DNA of 35,237 nt from Candidatus Eiseniibacteriota bacterium (GTDB lineage Bacteria; Joyebacterota; Joyebacteria; Joyebacterales; Joyebacteraceae): NCBI GenBank assembly GCA_030600655.1, contig JAUVLP010000012.1, positions 1 through 35,237 of the forward strand, read 5' to 3'. A model generated the notes under the pieces. The model was not told where the DNA came from. It saw nothing but the letters and a program-made list of their open reading frames with translations, and searched no databases. The position numbers were made by a program, and so were the translations under genes. Shown piece after piece: positions 13,590-22,742 of this stretch. Within the stretch, counting starts at the first letter, position 1. Each line of letters starts with the position of its first letter.

Positions 13590-16448
13590 CTAGACGCCCG
13601 AACCGCTGCCGGGTGAGGCTCGTCCACCCGCAAGCGAATCCAGACCGGCCAGTACTCTCTCTGGTGTGAATGGAAGCTCTCGCAACCGAAGCCCCGTCGC
13701 CGCGAAGATGGCATTCGCCACGGCCGGGGCTACAACGTCCACCGGGATCTCCGAAACGCTCTTCGCTCCAAACGGTCCTGTCGGCTCATCAGTCTCGACG
13801 AGAATGGCCCGGATCTCAGGAGCATCAACAGCGGAGTAGATTTTGTAGTCGGTCAGGTTGGCATTGACCATCCTGCCCTTCCCGTCAAAGATCATTTCTT
13901 CGCTCAGTGCCTGCCCCAACCCCTGCAGGATCCCTCCATGAATCTGTCCTTCTGCGAACGTCGGGTTGATAGCGTATCCGAGGTCTACCGCGCACACGAA
14001 CTCCAGGACTTCGACCCTGCCCGTACCGACGTCGACCTCCAAGTCCACACAGGCCGCCGCAAAGGGCGGCGGGCAGGCGAATGTTATGTTGGATGACGTG
14101 TACGCCACCTGCTCCTTCTCTTCACCGTACATCGCCTCCATCGCAACGTCCCCCATCGAGACGCTCTTGCCGGATGGAGCCGCAATGCGATTGTCGGAGC
14201 AAGTAAGTCCAGACGCATCCTCTCCGAGGAGCTTCGATGCGTGATAGAAGAGGCGATCCCGCACCTTCTCCGCCGCCTTTACGACGGCGCCGCCGCTCAC
14301 GTAAGTGGTACTCGATGCGTAGGCCCCGACATCGAACGGGGTCCTGTCGGTATCAGAAGAGTAGACGAGTATTCTGTCGGACGACACGCCGAGCACCTCT
14401 GCGGCCATCTGCCCGAGAATAGTGTCGCTGCCGGTTCCGAGGTCCGTTGCGCCGATCAGAAGATTGAACGATCCGTCTTCGTTCGACTTGATGGTCGCGG
14501 CCCCCATGTCATCGCCCGGGATACCGGTCCCGTGCATGGCGAAAGACATGCCCTTGCCGCGCCGCGTCCACGATTTCGAACCAAGCCGGCCTGTCTCGCC
14601 GGGCTTGAGCAACGCCTGCCACGCGTCCCAGTCACAGACGGCTTTCACCTTCTCCCAACACTCGGCGAGTCCGTTCGTGCGGATTATCCTTTCGAACCCC
14701 TCCTTGCCCTCGCCAAGCTGCCGCGCCACGGGGTCCTCTTCACCCTGTCGGATCACGTTTCTGAGCCGGAAGTCGACCGGATCGAAGCCCATCTCGTGAG
14801 CGATCTCGTCCATCTGCGAATCGATGGCGAAGTAACCCTGGACTGCTCCGTAGCCACGGTACGCACCTCCCACCGGGAGATTCGTGTAGACGGAGTGGTT
14901 GACGAAGCGGATGTGCTCAGTCCTGTAGAGTGGAAGCGTCTTACTACCTGTGTTCGACGGAACGGTAAGTGCGTGCCCACCGTAGGCGCCAGTGTTTGTG
15001 AGTACATCGAGTTCCCTCGCCACGATGCTCCCGTCGTTTCGCACCCCCGTCTTGACACGCAGCTTCTGAGGATGTCGCGTCCGGGTCGCAAAGAGTTCCT
15101 CATCGCGATCGAGCATGATCTTTACGGGGAGCCGTGTCCTGAGCGTGAGCGCGGAACAGATATCCTCGAGCATTATCTCCTGCTTGACGCCGAACCCACC
15201 GCCTATCCTGGGCTTGATAACCCGCACCTGGGAAACAGGGATCTCGTTCGCGTGAGCGACGATGCGACGCACGTGAAAGGGAACCTGCGTACTCGTCACG
15301 ATAACAAGCCGTCCCTTCTCATCCAGAGAAGTAGCCGTGACGTGCGGTTCGGTCGGAGCGCAATGCACATACTGCGAGTAGTACTCGGTTTCAAAGACGC
15401 GGTCCGCCTCCTCGAAACCCTTCGCGACATCACCGATGTCCATATCCAGATGTGCGGCGAGATTCCTCGATGTGTCCGCTATTCCCCTGGGATCCTCCTT
15501 CTCGTGAATCCTGGGTGCCCCCTCGCTCATGGCCTGTTCCATATCGAGCACGGCCGGCAGAATCTCATACTCGACATCGATGAGGTCGCATGCTCGCTTC
15601 GCCAGAAGAGGCGTCTCCGCCGCCACGGCCGCCACACGGTCGCCGACGAAGCGGACCTTTTCATCCAGTATCACCTTGTCGTACGGCGACGGCTCGGGGT
15701 AGTTCTGGCCGGCCGTCGTGAAAGGAACCTGAGGAACATCGTCGTGGGTGAGAACGCAGTGAACACCGGGCAGCGCCAGGGCCTTAGAGGCGTCGATCCG
15801 CACAATGCGCGCGTGAGCGTGCGGGCTGCGAAGAACCCGTCCGTAGAGAAGATTATCAAACTGGAAATCATCTACGTATTTGGCGCGGCCCGACAGAAGT
15901 CCTATGCCCTCGGTTTTCTCCACGCAGGCGCCGACGGTGCTGTATCGCTCCTCGTCGCATTCCTTCCGTTTCCAGGGATCCGGGTTCTCGTTTCCGCGCC
16001 CGGCCAGCTCACGAATAGCCTCGATCGCCTTAACGTACGCCGTGCAACGGCAGAGGTTGCCTGATATCCCCTCACGAATCTCGATATCGGTAGGATGCGG
16101 GTTCTCATCCAGAAGCGCACGGGTTGAGAGGATCATCCCCTGCATGCAGTAGGCGCACTGCTCGGCACCGTGTCTGAGGAAGGTCTCCTGGATCGGATCC
16201 GGCTTGTGATCGTCCCCGAGACCCTCAATCGTCGTGACGGCGTGGCCGTCCGCCTGCGCCGCCAGCACAGTGCACGACGGCACGGGCTTTCCGTCCAGAA
16301 GCACCGTGCAACTCCCACAATTGCCCGTGCGACAGCCCGATTTCACTCCCTTGTACCCGAGGCGCCTGAGGGTGTCGAGCAGGACCTCACCCACGTCCAC
16401 GACGGTGGTCACTTCCTTGCCATTGATGGTGAATCGCACAGTCATCAT
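13590..16448 (-). CDS. Xanthine dehydrogenase-family hydroxylase, fused [2Fe-2S] and molybdopterin subunits
   Basis: 952-residue fusion of a two-cluster ferredoxin-like subunit and a molybdenum-binding subunit. Residues 1-160 hold both [2Fe-2S] sites: C39, C44, C47, C59 and C98, C101, C133, C135. From about 168 the large subunit begins (VGACVEKTEGIGLLSGRAKYVDD), with GRVLRSPHAHARI, PRIGGGFGVKQE (Mo-cofactor contact), GAYRGYGAVQG, ATDLGTGSDT and the catalytic base Glu900 in GPFGAKSVSE. With the FAD subunit encoded just upstream it forms a complete hydroxylase transferring electrons from a purine to NAD or another acceptor. The adjoining 8-oxoguanine deaminase suggests hypoxanthine/xanthine as substrate, but the family also oxidises other heterocycles and aldehydes. 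The FeS-Mo fusion is less common than separate subunits. XdhC-type maturation genes are not in the window. Confidence 0.88.
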   Translation of the reverse strand: MMTVRFTINGKEVTTVVDVGEVLLDTLRRLGYKGVKSGCRTGNCGSCTVLLDGKPVPSCTVLAAQADGHAVTTIEGLGDDHKPDPIQETFLRHGAEQCAYCMQGMILSTRALLDENPHPTDIEIREGISGNLCRCTAYVKAIEAIRELAGRGNENPDPWKRKECDEERYSTVGACVEKTEGIGLLSGRAKYVDDFQFDNLLYGRVLRSPHAHARIVRIDASKALALPGVHCVLTHDDVPQVPFTTAGQNYPEPSPYDKVILDEKVRFVGDRVAAVAAETPLLAKRACDLIDVEYEILPAVLDMEQAMSEGAPRIHEKEDPRGIADTSRNLAAHLDMDIGDVAKGFEEADRVFETEYYSQYVHCAPTEPHVTATSLDEKGRLVIVTSTQVPFHVRRIVAHANEIPVSQVRVIKPRIGGGFGVKQEIMLEDICSALTLRTRLPVKIMLDRDEELFATRTRHPQKLRVKTGVRNDGSIVARELDVLTNTGAYGGHALTVPSNTGSKTLPLYRTEHIRFVNHSVYTNLPVGGAYRGYGAVQGYFAIDSQMDEIAHEMGFDPVDFRLRNVIRQGEEDPVARQLGEGKEGFERIIRTNGLAECWEKVKAVCDWDAWQALLKPGETGRLGSKSWTRRGKGMSFAMHGTGIPGDDMGAATIKSNEDGSFNLLIGATDLGTGSDTILGQMAAEVLGVSSDRILVYSSDTDRTPFDVGAYASSTTYVSGGAVVKAAEKVRDRLFYHASKLLGEDASGLTCSDNRIAAPSGKSVSMGDVAMEAMYGEEKEQVAYTSSNITFACPPPFAAACVDLEVDVGTGRVEVLEFVCAVDLGYAINPTFAEGQIHGGILQGLGQALSEEMIFDGKGRMVNANLTDYKIYSAVDAPEIRAILVETDEPTGPFGAKSVSEIPVDVVAPAVANAIFAATGLRLRELPFTPERVLAGLDSLAGGRASPGSGSGV

Positions 16449-16461
16449 GCCCCCGGTTGTC

Positions 16462-17343
16462 TCATTGGTTGGAATGCGTGGCGGAGTCGACAGCGCGAAG
16501 CAACGCCCTTTCGACCGCCACTCCGGCCATCCTGCCCCGGTACTCGCTCGAAGCCCTGTGATCCCTTCTCGGCTTCACGCCCGAGACCGCGATCCGCGCG
16601 GCCTCCGCCAGGGATTCCCCCGTACACTCCCGGCCGGCGAGGAATGCCTCTGCCTCAAGTGCGCGGAAGGGCACCGTCGCCACGGCACCCAGCGCGATTC
16701 TTGCCTCACGGACCGTGTGGCCATCGCACGCGACGACCACCGCAGCGCTTGCGATGGCGATATCCTGATTGAGGCGCCCTATCTTCTCGAACGCAGCTCG
16801 CGCCCCCGCCGCGATGGGTGGGATCCGGACTTCAACGATCAGATCGCCCTTACTATGGACCTCGCTACGCCGCGAGTAGAAGTCCCGAACAGTCACACTA
16901 CGTTCGCCGTTGACGCCACGCAGAACGAGCAGAGCATCGAGCGCCAGGAGCGCAGGCGGCAGATCCGCCGGGTACGCCCAGGAAGCGATATTGCCGCCTA
17001 CCGTCGCCCTGTTGCGGATAGTGTGGCTGCCGAGACGGTTGACCGCCTCACGCAGAAGCCCACCGTCGACCGCCGCGACCTCATCGGAGCGTGCCAGATC
17101 CGCAGCTGTTACCGTGGCTCCAACCGCAACCCCGTCAGAACGTGATTCCCCCTGCGATTCCCATCGCTTGATATAGTCTAGACCGGCCTTGCTGAGATCG
17201 ATGAGGAAGTCGACATTCGGCGAGCCGACCGAGACGACCACCGTCCCGCCGGCGACGTAGAGACCTCTCCCCTCTGTCTCAGAGAAAAGCCTCACCGCAT
17301 CCTCCACATTTCGGACACTGTGAAGCGCTTTGAGATCCAGCAT
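16462..17343 (-). CDS. FAD-binding subunit of the xanthine dehydrogenase-type hydroxylase
   Basis: 293-residue CoxM/XdhB-like flavoprotein subunit. The start is the ATG at 17343 (MLDLKALHSVRNVEDAV...), giving the normal family length; the frame extends to 17529 but those residues are not family-like. FAD-contact motifs: YVAGGTVV near 28-35 and RNRATVGGNIASWAYPADLP near 111-130. The C-terminal CO-dehydrogenase flavoprotein domain (FEKIGRLNQDIAIASAAV, then RIALGAVATVPFRA) is complete. It lies 13 bp upstream of the fused FeS/Mo gene and is the first gene of the operon. Confidence 0.88.
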   Translation of the reverse strand: MLDLKALHSVRNVEDAVRLFSETEGRGLYVAGGTVVVSVGSPNVDFLIDLSKAGLDYIKRWESQGESRSDGVAVGATVTAADLARSDEVAAVDGGLLREAVNRLGSHTIRNRATVGGNIASWAYPADLPPALLALDALLVLRGVNGERSVTVRDFYSRRSEVHSKGDLIVEVRIPPIAAGARAAFEKIGRLNQDIAIASAAVVVACDGHTVREARIALGAVATVPFRALEAEAFLAGRECTGESLAEAARIAVSGVKPRRDHRASSEYRGRMAGVAVERALLRAVDSATHSNQ

Positions 17344-17446
17344 CGAAACCCCCGAGTTCGTGTAGGCATGTACGCACCGACGCAGGCATTGCCGGCCAAT
17401 GGCGACAGGGTGACTGTGGGACTCAGGGAGTCGCCCTATGACCCGC

Positions 17447-17475
17447 AGGATACCGGAGAAAGCCACGGCCTTCAA
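17447..17475 (-). promoter_or_regulatory. Candidate promoter of the xanthine-dehydrogenase operon
   Basis: On the minus strand TTGAAG, 17 bp, TATCCT: four of six matches in each box with ideal spacing, about 105 bp upstream of the FAD-subunit start. Confidence 0.35.
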
Positions 17476-17591
17476 GACAGAAGGCGCGGAACAGACTCGG
17501 GAGTGCTTCAGCCGCCTCCGTCCTTGCACCGCTTCGCCTCACTTCTCGTCAAGATCACTTGTCTCCAGTACGCGATCCGGACGCACGTCAC

Positions 17592-17620
17592 TTGACAAAC
17601 ACCAAGATGGTTGATATGCT
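17592..17620 (+). promoter_or_regulatory. Predicted sigma-70-type promoter before the orphan FlgD-domain remnant and capK-like gene
   Basis: TTGACA (six of six), a 17-bp spacer, then TATGCT (four of six). Transcription would begin near 17627, inside the frame of the orphan FlgD-type domain, and would run into the CapK-like gene. Confidence 0.55.
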
Positions 17621-17639
17621 TCCGGCAGACTTCAACGAC

Positions 17640-18072
17640 GCCGCTCGGAGGTCTTGAGTCCAGCTCACATCACACACCGACGCCAAGGGCTGAGCTGATC
17701 GGAGCCTTGGGCGCGGGCGGGTGCGGGCCGTCAACCGGCGTCGACGAACCGGCTGCCCCAGCGAGTCTGGCTCTCCTGGCGCCATCACCTAACCCCTTCT
17801 CAACGACCACGACTATCGGGTATTATGTGCCGACCACAGAGGGTAAGCTCGAGCTGGCCATCTACAGTGTGGGCAGCCGGGTTGTCAGGACAGTCACAAG
17901 CTGTAGAACCGACCCAGGTGCACACGTGTTTGTGTGGGACGGTACTGACAATACCGGAGAGCGTGTCTCCTCGGGAGTCTACTTCGTGAAAGCATCGCTC
18001 GGAACTGAAAGAGCGGAGAGCAGCCGGGGGCTCATCAAGACGCTCTATCGGCGAGGATCAAGCAGTCCATGA
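17640..18072 (+). pseudogene. Orphan C-terminal FlgD-Ig/T9SS-like sorting domain, remnant of a secreted protein
   Basis: The frame 17611-18072 (153 codons from a TTG) encodes a complete FlgD-Ig-like C-terminal domain: LLAPSPNPFSTTTTIGYYVP, ELAIYSVGSRVV, AHVFVWDGTDNTGERVSSGVYFVKASL. It is preceded only by about 45 residues of non-descript linker (GVDEPAAPAS). Such domains normally end long secreted proteins. No signal peptide precedes it, and the TTG lies upstream of the predicted transcript start, so this is most simply the surviving tail of a deleted gene. Its TGA overlaps the ATG of the next gene (ATGA). It may still be translated as a small peptide; I cannot decide. Confidence 0.6.
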
Positions 18073-19478
18073 AGCTACACAATGAGCGCCTTTACGCTCG
18101 CATCCCAATCCCGCTCCAGAATGCACTCATCTCCGTGTACGGCTGGCAAGTGCTCAGACGCAGAAGCGGACCTGATCTCGAGGCCGCGAAGCGCCTGTTG
18201 GAAGAGAGTGAGCGCTACGACAAGACACGCCTCCGCGAATGGCAGGACGAGAAGCTGAAGGGGCTCATTCTCTACGCTTATGAGACAGTGCCATACTACC
18301 GGGAGCTGATGGACTCGCTGCATCTCAGGCCTTCCGATGTGGAGACGGTGGACGACCTCGCGAAGCTTCCCGTGCTCACAAGGGAGGACATACGGGAACA
18401 GGGTGAACGCCTGCTCTCGACAGCCGTCAAGAGCAAGTCCCTTCGACGAGTGGCAACGTCGGGGACGACGGGCGCCCCCATAACGATCTTCTGGGACCGG
18501 GGCGTTGAGATCTTCAACAATGCGTGCATGCACCGCTTTCACCACTTGGCGGGCATAGACCCCCGCGAGCCCTTCGCCACACTGATGGGCCGTCCGACCG
18601 TGCCGCTTTCCCAAACGAAGCCGCCGTTCTGGCGATACAACGCGGCACGAAGGCAGCTCCTTCTATCAACCCTCCATCTGCGTCCGGATAACATCAGCTC
18701 CTACGCCAGGGAGCTCAAGCGAAGACGCATTGCCGTGCTCGAAGCTTATCCGTCGTCCGCCTACATTCTTGCGAAGCTTCTGAAAGATGCCGGTGAAGAA
18801 CTGCGCTTCAGAATCGTGACATTGACCGGTGAGCCGCTGTTGCCACCTACACGCAGCTTCATCGAGAAGCACTTCCAGTGCGAGATCTTTGATGCATACG
18901 GAGCGGCCGAACGGACTCTCTTCGCGGCGGAGTGCGAGCGACACGAGGGACTTCACATCTTCGAGGAGTACGGGGTTACAGAGATCCTCGACGGAGATGG
19001 CCTCCGGCTCCCACACGGAGAGTCCGGGAGAATCGTGGCCACGAGCCTCCACAATCGGGCAACGCCTCTCATCAGGTACGCGTGTGGCGATATAGGAACG
19101 ATCTCAGAGACACCGTGCTCGTGCGGACGCAGCCACCCCCTGTTCGAAGATCTCACTACCAGGGAGGAAGACATACTCGTCCTCCCCGATGGACGGCTGC
19201 TGCCTCCGCTTTTCCTCCTGAGCGGATACGGTTGCATCACAGGAATCCGAAAGGCGCAGGTTCTGCAAGACGAACCCTCTGCCATCCATATCAAGCTCGA
19301 GACGGATCACCCCCTGATCGCCGCGGAAGTCGCAGTCCTGATGGACTACCTCACGAAGCGACTGGGCAATGGTGTGAAGATCACGCTGGAGCGCGTCGAT
19401 GAGATTCCTCTCTCCCCTCTCGGCAAGTTCCGTCGCGTCATTTCGACGGTCCCACTGCCCAAAAACAACAACACATGA
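18069..19478 (+). CDS. CapK/PaaK-like adenylate-forming enzyme
   Basis: 469-residue member of the phenylacetate-CoA-ligase-like branch (CapK/WcaK-type 'coenzyme F390 synthetase' relatives) of AMP-forming enzymes. The N-terminal LILYAYETVPYYREL (66-80) and LAKLPVLTREDIRE (98-110) are typical. The phosphate loop is TSGTTGAPI (130-138). YGAAERTLFAAEC (about 278-290) is the adenine/metal motif, RYACGDIGT (about 338-346) the ribose-contacting motif, and a CSCGRSHPLFE segment follows. The C-terminal ENSLGKFRR-like lysine segment is LSPLGKFRRV. The acid substrate cannot be read from sequence; relatives occur in capsule and lipopolysaccharide loci, but no glycosyltransferases are nearby. It starts inside the stop of the orphan FlgD-domain remnant. 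Confidence 0.82.
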   Translation: MKLHNERLYARIPIPLQNALISVYGWQVLRRRSGPDLEAAKRLLEESERYDKTRLREWQDEKLKGLILYAYETVPYYRELMDSLHLRPSDVETVDDLAKLPVLTREDIREQGERLLSTAVKSKSLRRVATSGTTGAPITIFWDRGVEIFNNACMHRFHHLAGIDPREPFATLMGRPTVPLSQTKPPFWRYNAARRQLLLSTLHLRPDNISSYARELKRRRIAVLEAYPSSAYILAKLLKDAGEELRFRIVTLTGEPLLPPTRSFIEKHFQCEIFDAYGAAERTLFAAECERHEGLHIFEEYGVTEILDGDGLRLPHGESGRIVATSLHNRATPLIRYACGDIGTISETPCSCGRSHPLFEDLTTREEDILVLPDGRLLPPLFLLSGYGCITGIRKAQVLQDEPSAIHIKLETDHPLIAAEVAVLMDYLTKRLGNGVKITLERVDEIPLSPLGKFRRVISTVPLPKNNNT

Positions 19479-19565
19479 TCACCGTGTTCTAGTGCTGGAG
19501 GAATGGATGCGGGGCATCTGCTCCTTCACGCTGCCGGGAGCCGGTTGAGTCACAGCATGTCCATC

Positions 19566-19594
19566 TAGTCAAGAACACTCGATCATGCTATAAT
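19566..19594 (+). promoter_or_regulatory. Predicted promoter of the metallophosphoesterase gene
   Basis: TAGTCA (four of six), 17 bp, TATAAT (six of six) with an extended TGC before the -10 box. It lies 60 bp upstream of the ATG at 19654 in the 175-bp gap after the CapK-like gene; no terminator hairpin is obvious in that gap. Confidence 0.65.
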
Positions 19595-19653
19595 GACAGG
19601 AGAGGATCCCAAGGGAAATCCTGAACGATCTGAGAGGCCTCCAAGGAGGAGTC

Positions 19654-21414
19654 ATGCTCCGAAACGCACTCGCAACCGCACTGCTCTTGCTGGCCACTCT
19701 ATTGGCCACTGTACCAGCCGGTGCTTCCGCCCAATCGACCGACCTGCCCGGCGCACGCGCCATCGGCGACACGCTCACAGTTGTCATGCAACCCATTCTA
19801 TCGGTGCCGACAATCGTCGCGGACGGCCATAGCTTCACGATCGAAGCCATGGCTTCATCCTCCACGACCGGCTGGACGGCGACACTTGAACGCGGCGGAC
19901 TCTCCTACTCCCTCGCCCTGAGCTCGGTCTCCTACGAGTCATCCCACGAACGCTGGTTCATGACAGCCACTGTCCCGTCCGGCACGCCGGAGGAACTCTA
20001 CGACCTGCACGTCCAGGCAAACGGCGGCATCGACGATGTGACCGCGCACTCTGTCATGGTCGAGGACACTCTCTCGAACGACTTCTACTTCATTCAGATC
20101 GCGGACACTCACCTTCCCACCCACCTCTACTACTACCAGAGTGGCGCGGATACGGACACGACCGAGATGGACGACTTCCGGGCCGTGATCGACGACATCA
20201 ATATCATCAATCCCGCGTTCGTGCTCCTGACCGGCGACGTCATCAACGAGGGCGAGCTGGAGGATTTTCTCGACAAGCGTTACTTCACGCGTACGAAGCG
20301 CATCCTGAGGGAACTCGACGTTCCCATCTACCTCATTGCGGGGAATCACGACGTCGGTGGCTGGGATGACAGTCCTCCCTCCGACGGAACGGCACGGCGT
20401 AATTGGTGGAAGTTCTTCGGCTGGCGCTATCTGAACGACCCGCCGCCAGGTGAAGAAATCTACACTCAGAACTACTCATTCGATTACGGTGGGGCACACC
20501 TTGTCGGGATCGAGTCCTACAATAACTACGACCGCTGGCGCCGCTCCATATACGGGAACGACAGTTTCACGGACCGCCAGCTCGACTGGCTCTCGGACGA
20601 TCTGAGCCTCGTGAATCCGGCCGATGCCGTCGTGCTCTTCTATCACATGGACTTCCAGGACCAGCTGAATCTGGGAAGCCTTGGCGTCGACGGGACGCTC
20701 TGGGGACACATCCATTCGTCCTCGGGCTCCATCGGCGCGTCTCCGTTCAACCTTTCGACCGACAACGTGTGCGACGGGGGTCGCTCCATGCGCCTCATCC
20801 GGGTGGAAGACGATATCGTCACACCCTCAGACCACATCAGAGCAGGCTCGAGCGGACAAAACCTCGCAATCATGTTCGACGTGCCGAACGACGGGACCGA
20901 GACCGAGATCGTTGCCACGGTCACAAACTGGCAGTCCGAGGCGTTTGAGTACGGGCGCGTGAAGTTCCACGTCCCGGCCTCCTCGATGCCATACGAGGTG
21001 GACCAGGGAACAATCACGCACTCGATCGTGGATGGGAGCATCGCCACGTACTACGTCAATGTGGCACTCCCCTCGATGAGCGTCACAACCGTGACCATCA
21101 GTCCCGGGACCGGCGTCGCAGACGCGCCTCTTCCGACACTCGCGCTCGTCACGCCGATCGCCCCGAACCCAGCGAACTCAGGCGCGAATCTCAACTTCTC
21201 GATCAGCGCACCCGGGCACGTCACGGCGGAGGTTCTTGACCTCTCCGGCCGAAGGGTCGCTACGCTTTGCAACAGCTACACGCCTGCGGGCACGCGCCTG
21301 CTCTCGTGGAACCTACGCGACACATCGGGCCAGCTCGTCTCCTCCGGCGTCTATTTCGTGAAGATAGCGATTGCATCCGAGGTAGTCATAGCACGGCTCG
21401 TTGTACTGAGGTAG
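19654..21414 (+). CDS. Secreted calcineurin-like metallophosphoesterase with C-terminal FlgD/T9SS-type domain
   Basis: 586-residue exported phosphoesterase. The ATG has AAGGAGG seven bases upstream. A signal peptide covers about 1-26 (ALLLLATLLATVPAGASAQ). A beta-rich region (30-140) precedes the dinuclear-metal domain: IADTHLP (Asp151, His153), LTGDVINEGE (Asp195), AGNHDVGG (Asn231, His232), FYHMDF (His331) and WGHIHS (His352, His354), the complete ligand set of active family members. After a beta domain, the last 85 residues form the FlgD-Ig-like domain (IAPNPANSGANLNFSIS, VLDLSGRRVATL, SGVYFVKIAI...VVLR). Its substrate is unknown: nucleotides, phospholipids or phosphodiesters are all possible. 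The product is probably surface-bound or secreted. Confidence 0.85.
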   Translation: MLRNALATALLLLATLLATVPAGASAQSTDLPGARAIGDTLTVVMQPILSVPTIVADGHSFTIEAMASSSTTGWTATLERGGLSYSLALSSVSYESSHERWFMTATVPSGTPEELYDLHVQANGGIDDVTAHSVMVEDTLSNDFYFIQIADTHLPTHLYYYQSGADTDTTEMDDFRAVIDDINIINPAFVLLTGDVINEGELEDFLDKRYFTRTKRILRELDVPIYLIAGNHDVGGWDDSPPSDGTARRNWWKFFGWRYLNDPPPGEEIYTQNYSFDYGGAHLVGIESYNNYDRWRRSIYGNDSFTDRQLDWLSDDLSLVNPADAVVLFYHMDFQDQLNLGSLGVDGTLWGHIHSSSGSIGASPFNLSTDNVCDGGRSMRLIRVEDDIVTPSDHIRAGSSGQNLAIMFDVPNDGTETEIVATVTNWQSEAFEYGRVKFHVPASSMPYEVDQGTITHSIVDGSIATYYVNVALPSMSVTTVTISPGTGVADAPLPTLALVTPIAPNPANSGANLNFSISAPGHVTAEVLDLSGRRVATLCNSYTPAGTRLLSWNLRDTSGQLVSSGVYFVKIAIASEVVIARLVVLR

Positions 21415-21434
21415 GCTGTCGACAATCACGCTGG

Positions 21435-22568
21435 CTAGAATCCGAAGGCATGAGCCCGACCGAGCCGCGCTCCGCCTGCGCAGATAACCAGCCGCCCTTT
21501 TGCGGGCTCGATCACCGCTGTGGCGACGGTCGCAGACTCCCCGTAGACACCGTCGTAATCCTCGTTGCAGACAGCGCCAGCTCCTCGCGTGTTATCTGAG
21601 AGAAGCTTCCAGCAAGTGTCGGCCGTGGTGAGATGTGGCGCGTCCCGGAAGAGCTCCATGAGGTGTGCCTCGCGCCAGCGGGAGCCCGCCATGTCAATAC
21701 GTTCGTAGGCAGCTGGAAGAAGCGCCGGAGCTGTGTAATGGTTGGCGTGAACGAAGACGCCACGTTTTACCTCGGTTCGCGCCGAGGCCGTCGCCGTCGT
21801 CTCCACGTTGAACGCATCTTCAGCATCCCCCACGACGAAGTTGTGTCCCGAGAGCCTGGGGGTCTCCTCGATGGCCCTGACTGCCTCCAACGCTGTCGTC
21901 GATGCAAGAGCGCGTGTGATGGCGAAAAGATAGTTCACACCCGGTCGCGGGTCCGTGGGCACTAGGTTGTTGTTGCAGACCGCTACACCCTCGCTGTTCA
22001 GCCCGACGAGCGATAGGCAACCCACTGTCGTAAGCGAGAGCGTCTCCGGAGTGTCGTTCGGCCTGCGGCGGACGACGACCAGGTACTCACGCGCATCCGG
22101 GTGCATGTCCCATGTTTGACCAATGATGGGAGATCCATCGCAGGTCTCGGCGGAGCAAGCGAACGACGTACACTCGCCAGTGTCTCCCCCACCCGGCGCC
22201 CCGGCATTCCCCAGTTTACGAGGACCGGCGCTCGTCCCATCCGCCATCAGCACCAGATCGCGCAGATCAGTGAGCCCATTCGCTACGAGGAGCTCCGGCA
22301 GACCGAGATCGGCCCCGCGCGCGATACCCTCGAACTCCTGCCAGACGGCGTCATCGTACTGCCGGTGCGCTCCCAGGACCTGTTCCGCGGCGCGAAGTAC
22401 GTCCACGCGTCCAACCGGTCGGCCAGGGTCGTATTTGTCAACGAATCCGAGGCAGTACTCGATGCGTCGCTCCGTGAACTTGCGTATGGCATCGCGGAAC
22501 GCTTCGCCGTGCGCCTCTCCCATCGCGCGGGGCGAGCCTGTCACTTCGATGTATCTCAGTTCAGTCAC
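21435..22568 (-). CDS. C45-family peptidase / acyl-CoA:6-aminopenicillanate acyltransferase-like N-terminal nucleophile hydrolase
   Basis: 377 residues from a GTG at 22568 with AGGGAGA at good spacing; an ATG at 22589 in the same frame has no ribosome-binding site. N-terminal EVTGSPRAMGEAHGEAFRDAI and QEFEGIARGADLGLPELL are typical of the C45 family. The predicted nucleophile is Cys133 in GECTSFAC, the new N-terminus after self-cleavage. Then follow IIGQTWDM, LVGLNSEGVAVCNNNL and HNFVVGDAEDAFNVETT. Members cleave or form amides; fungal members finish penicillin, while bacterial substrates are mostly unknown. There is no signal peptide. It converges on the metallophosphoesterase gene with 20 bp between stops and no terminator there. 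Confidence 0.82.
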   Translation of the reverse strand: MTELRYIEVTGSPRAMGEAHGEAFRDAIRKFTERRIEYCLGFVDKYDPGRPVGRVDVLRAAEQVLGAHRQYDDAVWQEFEGIARGADLGLPELLVANGLTDLRDLVLMADGTSAGPRKLGNAGAPGGGDTGECTSFACSAETCDGSPIIGQTWDMHPDAREYLVVVRRRPNDTPETLSLTTVGCLSLVGLNSEGVAVCNNNLVPTDPRPGVNYLFAITRALASTTALEAVRAIEETPRLSGHNFVVGDAEDAFNVETTATASARTEVKRGVFVHANHYTAPALLPAAYERIDMAGSRWREAHLMELFRDAPHLTTADTCWKLLSDNTRGAGAVCNEDYDGVYGESATVATAVIEPAKGRLVICAGGARLGRAHAFGF

Positions 22569-22640
22569 GGTGTCTCCCTGAATCGGCATCGTAGCAGACC
22601 GTGATCATAACAGATTCGCGCCACATCAGGCACAGAACAG

Positions 22641-22669
22641 AGGAGCCCGGTCCTGACAACCGGGCTCCT
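22641..22669 (-). terminator. Terminator of the LVIVD-repeat protein gene
   Basis: AGGAGCCCGGT pairs over 11 bp with ACCGGGCTCCT across a 7-nt loop. It lies about 75 bp downstream of the stop at 22743 on the minus strand. Confidence 0.75.
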
Positions 22670-22742
22670 TCCATTTGGAATCTCTCTCAAATCCAGCCCG
22701 TACGGAACGGCCTGGCTCTTCTGAACATCGATTGTGGGAGTC

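Noticed and set aside
13577-13714. Upstream extension of the amidohydrolase to 13714
   Set aside because: It lies inside the upstream gene; the TTG at 13576 has GGAGGG and gives the normal family length.
14241-16064. A 607-codon open frame on the plus strand, opposite the xanthine-dehydrogenase-type gene
   Set aside because: The minus-strand frame has complete FeS and molybdopterin motifs. The plus-strand product has no recognisable domain and is a by-product of G+C-rich codon bias.
21415-21434. A terminator between the convergent metallophosphoesterase and C45-family genes
   Set aside because: Only 20 bp separate the stops and no stem of useful length forms there.
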